Source: Chitinophagaceae bacterium
GTDB taxonomy: Bacteria; Bacteroidota; Bacteroidia; Chitinophagales; Chitinophagaceae
Length of the DNA: 6,726 nucleotides
Direction: 5' to 3'
Assembly (NCBI GenBank): GCA_947452875.1
Contig: CANGEZ010000116.1
Coordinates: 1 to 6,726 of the forward strand
Made by a program: the position numbers and the translations under genes. A model generated the notes under the pieces. That model was not told where the DNA came from and made no database searches. It saw nothing but the letters and a program-made list of their open reading frames with translations. Below, one piece after another: positions 1 to 4,104 of the stretch. The first letter of the stretch is position 1. Each line of letters opens with the position of its first letter.

Positions 1-612
1 ACGGCAACAGTAACTTCTGTATTATCTGCACCAACATCTTTAACTGGTACAACAAGTATTTGCTCAATAGTTGGAACAGCAACTGGAGCAACTTACACAA
101 CTACTGCAGTTACAGGTGCTACAAACTATGCATGGACAATTCCAACAGGGGCTGTTATTGATAGCGGAAGCAATGGTTTGAAAATAAGAGTTCGTTTTAT
201 TACAGCCGGAGCTAATGACAGCATTTTTGTTCAAGCAAACAATGGTTGCCTTGGTGCTAAAAGAGTATTGAAATTGGTAACTACCGGTTGCGCTACCACG
301 CCGTTTGTGAAAAATGGTATTGGCGCTGGTAATAGCGCTGGTCATAGCGCTAGTCTCCAGACTAGTGCTAATAACCTAGGTTTAAGTTTATACCCCAATC
401 CAACTTCTAATGTAATTCACATGAAACTCATGAATGCATCAAATGAAATCGCTGAGTTGAAAATCATGGATTTGGAAGGAAGAGTCATTAAAACCTATCA
501 AACTCATTCAACTCAAATTGAAACTTTCGGCAATGACTTAAAACCTGGTGTATATTTTATAAAGGTTACGCAAGGAACTCAATCGGTTATCAAACGATTT
601 GTAAAAATGTAA
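1..612 (+). CDS. T9SS-secreted protein, Ig/PKD-like repeat plus C-terminal sorting domain (5' partial)
   Basis: The frame is open from base 1 to the TAA at 610-612, giving 203 visible residues; the true start lies left of the window. Residues about 15-97 look like one Ig/PKD-like beta-sandwich repeat of the kind found in tandem in long Bacteroidota surface proteins: a Ser-Ile-Cys start (Cys21), an ATNYAWTIPTGA core (about 40-51), then a DSIFVQANNGC strand (Cys83) and Cys97. Residues 1-14 look like the tail of a preceding similar repeat. A low-complexity Gly/Ala/Ser/Asn linker (about 105-126) leads to a type A T9SS sorting domain (about 129-203) with YPNP at 131-134, a LKIMDLEGRVIKTY strand and a LKPGVYFIKV strand near the end. 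The domain directs export across the outer membrane and is normally cleaved. The function of the mature protein cannot be told from this end; adhesin or other large surface protein is an inference. Confidence 0.9.
   Translation, partial: TATVTSVLSAPTSLTGTTSICSIVGTATGATYTTTAVTGATNYAWTIPTGAVIDSGSNGLKIRVRFITAGANDSIFVQANNGCLGAKRVLKLVTTGCATTPFVKNGIGAGNSAGHSASLQTSANNLGLSLYPNPTSNVIHMKLMNASNEIAELKIMDLEGRVIKTYQTHSTQIETFGNDLKPGVYFIKVTQGTQSVIKRFVKM
319..354 (+). repeat. Three 12-base tandem units in the linker of the T9SS protein
   Basis: Units at 319-330 (ATTGGCGCTGGT), 331-342 (AATAGCGCTGGT) and 343-354 (CATAGCGCTAGT). Neighbouring units agree at 10 of 12 bases. They are in frame and encode IGAG-NSAG-HSAS, a flexible linker between the Ig-like repeat and the sorting domain. 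AGCGCT occurs in the second and third units, GGCGCT in the first. Confidence 0.75.
345..370. repeat. 26-base near-perfect palindrome at the domain boundary
   Basis: Arm 345-356 (TAGCGCTAGTCT) and arm 359-370 (AGACTAGTGCTA) are reverse complements at 11 of 12 positions; the one exception is a G-T pair. Only CC separates them. It overlaps the last 12-base unit and lies inside the coding region, just before the sorting domain. Chance is unlikely for arms this long. Its role is unknown: it could be an mRNA hairpin, a protein site, or a scar of domain joining. Confidence 0.7.
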
Positions 613-635
613 TTTTAACTAGTTCATCATCATTG

Positions 636-667
636 AATCCCCGGCTTTAGAGTCGGGGATTTTTTTT
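636..667 (+). terminator. Intrinsic terminator of the T9SS protein gene
   Basis: An 8-bp stem AATCCCCG (636-643) / CGGGGATT (654-661) encloses the 10-base stretch 644-653 and runs directly into an uninterrupted T run (661-667), 24 bases after the stop codon. It separates this gene from the one at 814. Confidence 0.9.
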
Positions 668-707
668 ATCAATAAATGAAAGTTTGTAAATCATCTGACT
701 GCAATCA

Positions 708-738
708 TTTCGAAACAGATTCGAATAATGTTATTTTG
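708..738 (+). promoter_or_regulatory. Possible Bacteroidota promoter with two TTCGAA palindromes
   Basis: TTTC (708-711) and TTATTTTG (731-738) are 19 bases apart and resemble the Bacteroidota -33 TTTG / -7 TAnnTTTG pattern, each with one mismatch. Two 8-bp perfect palindromes, TTTCGAAA (708-715) and ATTCGAAT (719-726), sit 11 bases centre to centre over the -33 element and spacer, as an operator might. It would give a leader of about 70 bases for the gene at 814. The promoter match is imperfect in AT-rich DNA, so this is tentative. Confidence 0.35.
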
Positions 739-813
739 AAAGTAAATGATGGGGGATATAAAATGCTAATTAAAAAGTAAAAATTCAAAATTTAAAAACC
801 AAATAGTACAGTT

Positions 814-1329
814 ATGAAACAAATTAAATCAATCACATTATTTTTCTTCTTTGTTCTGGGAATATTCACCACTGCTTTTTCTCAGGTGCTTATGCCCGAA
901 GTCGTTATTTCTGCAATGAGATATAAATACCTATCTGCTGTTGACAATAGAGAATTACCGCAGCCAGTAAGAGTTCTCGAGCATCAAGCTGCTTCTTATG
1001 ATGTAAAAAATTCCGAGTATTATGATGATGAATATGAGGAGTATAACATTTCTTTTTACTTGCCTGCGGGATATGTGTTGGCCACTTATGACAAAGACGG
1101 AAAGTTGTTGCGTACTGCAGAAAGATTCAAAAATGTGGCATTGCCAAAATCAGTTGCTCAGTCGTTGGTGAAAAGATATCCTCATTGGGACATTCCCAAG
1201 GATGTTTACAGAGTAACTTATGAGGAAGATAAAGGTGCCACCAAAGTTTGGAAAGTAATATTAAAACAAGGTGAAAAACGTTTGAAAGTGAAGCTTGATG
1301 ATGAGGGAGAGTTTACGACGAAATTGTAA
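814..1329 (+). CDS. Small exported protein, PepSY-like
   Basis: 171 residues. The ATG at 814 is chosen because it gives a clean signal peptide: KQIK, a Phe-rich hydrophobic core (about 7-20) and an AFSQ end with likely signal peptidase I cleavage after Ser23. The mature protein is about 148 residues, with an acidic, tyrosine-rich stretch (SEYYDDEYEEY, 67-77) and then a probable alternating helix/strand domain: YVLATYDKDGKLLRTAERF (87-105), a helix VALPKSVAQSLVKRYPHW (108-125), then VYRVTYEED (131-139), KVWKVILKQGEKRLKVKLD (144-162) and EGEF. This pattern of a 'D-x-DGK' turn, a 'LP..V' helix and paired strands resembles the PepSY-like small periplasmic proteins of Bacteroidota. The role is unknown; a binding or inhibitor-like function is only inference. 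It stands alone between two terminators, so it is probably transcribed by itself. Confidence 0.85.
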   Translation: MKQIKSITLFFFFVLGIFTTAFSQVLMPEVVISAMRYKYLSAVDNRELPQPVRVLEHQAASYDVKNSEYYDDEYEEYNISFYLPAGYVLATYDKDGKLLRTAERFKNVALPKSVAQSLVKRYPHWDIPKDVYRVTYEEDKGATKVWKVILKQGEKRLKVKLDDEGEFTTKL

Positions 1330-1362
1330 TTCACATTTCTAACACGATCTCAAAATCAATAT

Positions 1363-1385
1363 AAGCCGGTTAATTCCGGCTTTTT
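1363..1385 (+). terminator. Intrinsic terminator of the PepSY-like gene
   Basis: A 7-bp stem AAGCCGG (1363-1369) / CCGGCTT (1376-1382) with the loop TTAATT, running into T1381-T1385. It starts 33 bases after the stop codon. Confidence 0.85.
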
Positions 1386-1412
1386 ATATTTCTTGCAAAT
1401 AAGTTCGTAAAG

Positions 1413-1443
1413 TCTGTTTTTTAGTTTCGATTTTTTACTTTTG
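1413..1443 (+). promoter_or_regulatory. Bacteroidota-type promoter for the dioxygenase gene
   Basis: TACTTTTG (1436-1443) is an exact match to the Bacteroidota -7 consensus TAnnTTTG. TCTG (1413-1416) lies 19 bases upstream and differs from the -33 TTTG by one base. Transcription would start near 1449, giving a leader of about 45 bases to the ATG at 1494. It lies just after the terminator of the previous gene, which fits an independent unit. Confidence 0.6.
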
Positions 1444-1447
1444 AATA

Positions 1448-1463
1448 GTCATTTATTAATGAC
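1448..1463. promoter_or_regulatory. Inverted repeat at the predicted transcription start
   Basis: GTCATT (1448-1453) and AATGAC (1458-1463) are perfect reverse complements around TATT. The dyad begins 5 bases after the -7 element, so it would cover the start site and first transcribed bases. It could be a repressor site or a small 5' hairpin. The arms are short and the region is AT-rich. Confidence 0.3.
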
Positions 1464-1493
1464 GAGCGATCAATTCAACATATCATTTTCATC

Positions 1494-2336
1494 ATGGACG
1501 GCATCAACACCTTAAGCGCATTTAAAAACCTCACAGATTCATTACTGATACAAAATTTTTTAATGCCGGTTTTGTTTGTTGGACATGGTTCTCCGATGAA
1601 TGGAATTGAAGACAATGAATTCAGTAGCAGATGGACGGAAATGGCAAAAGAAATTCCAGCACCAAAAGCGGTTCTGGTAGTTTCTGCACATTGGTTTACA
1701 AATGGAACGAAAATTACTGCAATGGATTTCCCTCAAACCATTCATGATTTCGGAGGTTTCCCAGATGCTTTGTTTCAAGTACAATATCCAGCTCCCGGTA
1801 ATCCTGCATTGGCAAAAGAAACAGCCTCTATGATTCATTCAACACAAGTAGAACTCAATCATGATTGGGGTTTGGATCATGGCACTTGGACAATCATAAG
1901 ACACATGTATCCAGATGCGCACATTCCTGTTTTACAATTAAGCATTGATTATACAAAAGGTCCCGCTTTTCATTATGAGTTAGCTAAAGAAATATCACAA
2001 TTACGCTCCAAAGGCGTGTTGATTATTGGCAGTGGAAATATGGTTCACAATCTAGGCATGGTGGCTTGGGAAAAATTAAATGGTCCTGCTTACGGTTACG
2101 ATTGGGCGCTGCAAATGAATGAAACTTTTAAAGATCTGATTTTACAAAAAGAACATAAGCCTCTTATCAATTACAATCAATTGGGTAAAGAAGCATTGCT
2201 TGCGATACCAACTCCTGAGCATTATCTGCCTTTGTTGTATACCTTGGGTTTGCAGGGGAAAAATGATACTGTTTCTTTCTTCAATGATAAACCTGTAGCA
2301 GGAAGTATAACGATGACTTCGGTTAAGATTGGGTAA
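1494..2336 (+). CDS. ygiD: Class III extradiol ring-cleavage dioxygenase, YgiD / DOPA 4,5-dioxygenase family
   Basis: 280 residues covering the whole LigB-type family fold. The family cleaves catechol-type rings; E. coli YgiD acts on L-DOPA (4,5-extradiol cleavage). Motifs seen: MPVLFVGHGSPMN (24-36, presumed metal ligand His31), VLVVSAHWF (60-68, His66), the LDHGTW loop (127-132, His129), GSGNMVHNLG (179-188, His185) and PTPEHYLPLLY (239-249, His243). His31, His66 and His185 are the likely metal ligands, with His129 or His243 as acid/base candidates. No signal peptide, so cytoplasmic. I chose the ATG at 1494 because Bacteroidota members of the family, as I recall them, carry a 20-odd-residue lead before MPVLF. 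The ATG at 1563 (Met24) would give a product more like the E. coli start and cannot be excluded. No Shine-Dalgarno is visible before either. The true substrate is not known; the neighbours do not suggest a catabolic cluster. Confidence 0.9.
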   Translation: MDGINTLSAFKNLTDSLLIQNFLMPVLFVGHGSPMNGIEDNEFSSRWTEMAKEIPAPKAVLVVSAHWFTNGTKITAMDFPQTIHDFGGFPDALFQVQYPAPGNPALAKETASMIHSTQVELNHDWGLDHGTWTIIRHMYPDAHIPVLQLSIDYTKGPAFHYELAKEISQLRSKGVLIIGSGNMVHNLGMVAWEKLNGPAYGYDWALQMNETFKDLILQKEHKPLINYNQLGKEALLAIPTPEHYLPLLYTLGLQGKNDTVSFFNDKPVAGSITMTSVKIG

Positions 2337-2358
2337 TACAATTTGGCGCTTAACCAAA

Positions 2359-2583
2359 TCAAGCCACAACACATTTCATCAATACAACAATGGCCGCAAC
2401 CAATGCAATCATGGCGATTATCGACCATTTATTCGCAAAATTAATCGTCCAACCCATCATCGGAACTCGCTTTGGTGGAAATAATCTTTTGTCTTCTTTG
2501 TTAAAGTAAATCATTCCCCATTTCCAGTTATTGGGGTCGTTGTGCCAACGTTGAAGCGTTTCTTTATCGGGCTTTTGGTTCAT
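2359..2583 (-). CDS. DUF5808-like small membrane protein
   Basis: 74 residues from ATG (2581-2583, read on the - strand) to TGA. Residues 13-52 carry the recognisable pattern of DUF5808: W13, a DPNNWKWGMIYFNKEDKRLF block (16-35), PPKR (36-39) and GWTINFANKW (44-53). Residues 54-69 (IIAMIALVAAIVVLM) are one transmembrane segment with a short CVVA tail. The conserved block lies before the membrane helix and is probably cytoplasmic. DUF5808 proteins are uncharacterised, often in small membrane or transporter-linked proteins, so no function is offered. The start is preceded by an A-rich stretch (ATAAAAC), usual in this phylum. The gene is convergent with the dioxygenase gene (22 bases between stops) and lies 133 bases after the CotH lipoprotein gene on the same strand, so readthrough from that operon is possible. 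Confidence 0.85.
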   Translation of the reverse strand: MNQKPDKETLQRWHNDPNNWKWGMIYFNKEDKRLFPPKRVPMMGWTINFANKWSIIAMIALVAAIVVLMKCVVA

Positions 2584-2716
2584 GTTTTATGAAGAATTAA
2601 TGAGTGTCGATCATCTAAATTATCATTCTTTCAATCAAAAATTAATGGATGAAAATTAATGATTGCGCTGATTTTTGAAAATTGAGTTTTTGTAATGACA
2701 ACTTAAAGATTTCTAA
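2584..2716 (-). other. Gap between the CotH lipoprotein and DUF5808 genes; 14-base direct repeat
   Basis: This 133-base AT-rich gap holds two adjacent copies of a 14-base unit (2638-2651 and 2652-2665, + strand; first 10 bases AAAATTAATG identical, 12 of 14 overall) and a more distant copy at 2593-2606 (12 of 14 to the second). No GC-rich hairpin followed by a T run is seen on the - strand, so no terminator for the CotH operon can be placed. TAATTTTC at 2658-2651 (- strand) is one mismatch from the -7 consensus, but no -33 TTTG lies at the right distance. Confidence 0.4.
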
Positions 2717-4099
2717 TTAAGGCACATAACTCGAAATCAAATTATTCCTATTCGTTACCAGCAATTTCAAATTAGTTTTTTCATTTGTAAAGCTCGCGCT
2801 GCTAGTAAGGTAAGTATAACCAGGCTGTTCACCATCCGGCCCAATTACAAATGGTGTGATTAAATTATAATTGTTGTCAATCATGGCATCAATTGTAGCA
2901 TTATTGAAAACATCATTTTTAAAAGTCTTCAATAAGTCTTTGTATCGTTGAAAATAATTAGCATCATCTGCAAGGTATCTTATCAAAGGCCAATCTACAG
3001 TTACTTCATTCATGGAAAGCGATAAGCCATTCATGCCATTTCCACCTGTGGCACCAACTATTCCTGGGTTACGGCTCATGGCTTCATTATTGTCCCATGG
3101 AATCCACATCAACTTTCCATTGCTATGATGATAGAGATAGTAATTGTGAGCCTTAGTTCCATAACTGTCCCAGTTGGTCATGCCGTTGTTTATAGCCATC
3201 CATTTTAGAAATAAATCTACATCAAAAACATTTTCAAGATTTGATTTCCATTGGGGGTTATTAGAAATTCTTGTTGGACTATTCAATGTGGTAACAAATT
3301 CAACAACGTCTGTATAGTCGTTTTCTATTTCGTTATTTTGTTTTATAAATTCAGATTGATTAAAGAAATTGAGTCTAGATTCGGGTTTGTAAATGTTTCC
3401 TGATTCTTCTCCCAATTGGTCTTGCAACATATTGTCATCCGGCAATTCAACACCACAATACAATCCCCAATATTTAAGTCCGGTTCCAATGTCAACATAA
3501 ACTCTATAGAAAGCAGTTCGTGATGCAACAATGCCGCCAAGTCTATAAATATCTGACGCCAGTTTTTCTCTGATTAAAGAAGCATCTTTAAATCCTGGGG
3601 AAAACGAAAGTGATTTAAATCCGTAGAAACGCTGGTTTTTAATACCAGGATATTGGTCTTCAAATTTGTCGAAATTCAATCTGAATGGAAGTTTATAATT
3701 ACCACTATTCCAAGCATCACGAAGCGTTGAATTTCCCTTCAATCTGAATCCAACATTCTTCCAAACTTTTCCATTGAAAGTCAAATCGCCATCTACATAT
3801 TCTGGCTCTGTTAAAGTGTTTACATTGCCACCTCCAACATTACTTCCAAAATCAATTCCAAAAATAGAAACCATGTTGGCTCTGATGGCATTCCATTTTG
3901 TTGCGCCTAATTTTATTTCAATTTTATTGACACTATTCTGAGGAAATGCAACATCGTAATTTGCAGGCACGATTTCATGTGAAGCCGCTGTCCAGTCTGG
4001 GTTGTATTGGATAGGGTCTATTGCTAAATCAACAGGATTTTTTCTGCATCCAAAAGTTATTATAGCTAGCGTGATGATAAATAGAAATTTATTTTTCAT
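2717..4099 (-). CDS. CotH-type kinase-fold lipoprotein
   Basis: 460 residues with a lipoprotein signal: KNK, hydrophobic core 5-15 and a lipobox ending ITFG-Cys18, so lipid-anchored outside the cytoplasm. CotH-like features in order: IEIKLGATKWNAI (60-72), FNGKVWKNVGFRLKGNSTLR (108-127, with the GNS turn), YKLPFRLNFDKFED (135-148, Lys136 as a candidate ATP lysine), SLIREKLASDIYRL (174-187), RVYVDIG and GLYCGVELPDDN (199-223), then the C-lobe motifs VDLFLKWMAINNG (294-306), TNWDSY (308-313, Asp311), HNYYLYHHSNGKLMWIPWDN (318-337) and NEAM, with Asp336 in the metal-binding position. CotH proteins of Bacillus spores are kinases that phosphorylate coat proteins. Many Bacteroidota homologues are known only from sequence, so activity here is inferred. 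The ATG begins 5 bases after the stop of the upstream CotH gene, preceded by an A-rich stretch (TAATAAAA), which implies co-transcription. The substrate is unknown. Confidence 0.88.
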   Translation of the reverse strand: MKNKFLFIITLAIITFGCRKNPVDLAIDPIQYNPDWTAASHEIVPANYDVAFPQNSVNKIEIKLGATKWNAIRANMVSIFGIDFGSNVGGGNVNTLTEPEYVDGDLTFNGKVWKNVGFRLKGNSTLRDAWNSGNYKLPFRLNFDKFEDQYPGIKNQRFYGFKSLSFSPGFKDASLIREKLASDIYRLGGIVASRTAFYRVYVDIGTGLKYWGLYCGVELPDDNMLQDQLGEESGNIYKPESRLNFFNQSEFIKQNNEIENDYTDVVEFVTTLNSPTRISNNPQWKSNLENVFDVDLFLKWMAINNGMTNWDSYGTKAHNYYLYHHSNGKLMWIPWDNNEAMSRNPGIVGATGGNGMNGLSLSMNEVTVDWPLIRYLADDANYFQRYKDLLKTFKNDVFNNATIDAMIDNNYNLITPFVIGPDGEQPGYTYLTSSASFTNEKTNLKLLVTNRNNLISSYVP

Positions 4100-4104
4100 T
4101 TTTA

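Noticed and set aside
64..345. Cys/Ser-rich - strand frame opposite the first gene
   Set aside because: The Cys and Ser richness comes from reading the Thr/Ala-rich codons of the + strand gene backwards; the + frame has a clear Ig-like repeat.
2341..2359. Inverted repeat ATTTGG / CCAAAT between the convergent dioxygenase and DUF5808-like genes, as a bidirectional terminator
   Set aside because: The stem is only 6 bp with a 7-base loop, has no T run on either side and touches the stop codon of the - strand gene.
2651..2680. Promoter for the DUF5808-like gene (TAATTTTC with TTTC upstream, - strand)
   Set aside because: Both elements have mismatches and the 18-base spacing is short; in such AT-rich DNA this is not convincing.
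2690..2720. Terminator hairpin CTTAA / TTAAG after the CotH lipoprotein gene
   Set aside because: The stem is only 5 bp of mostly A-T pairs and is not followed by a T run on the - strand.
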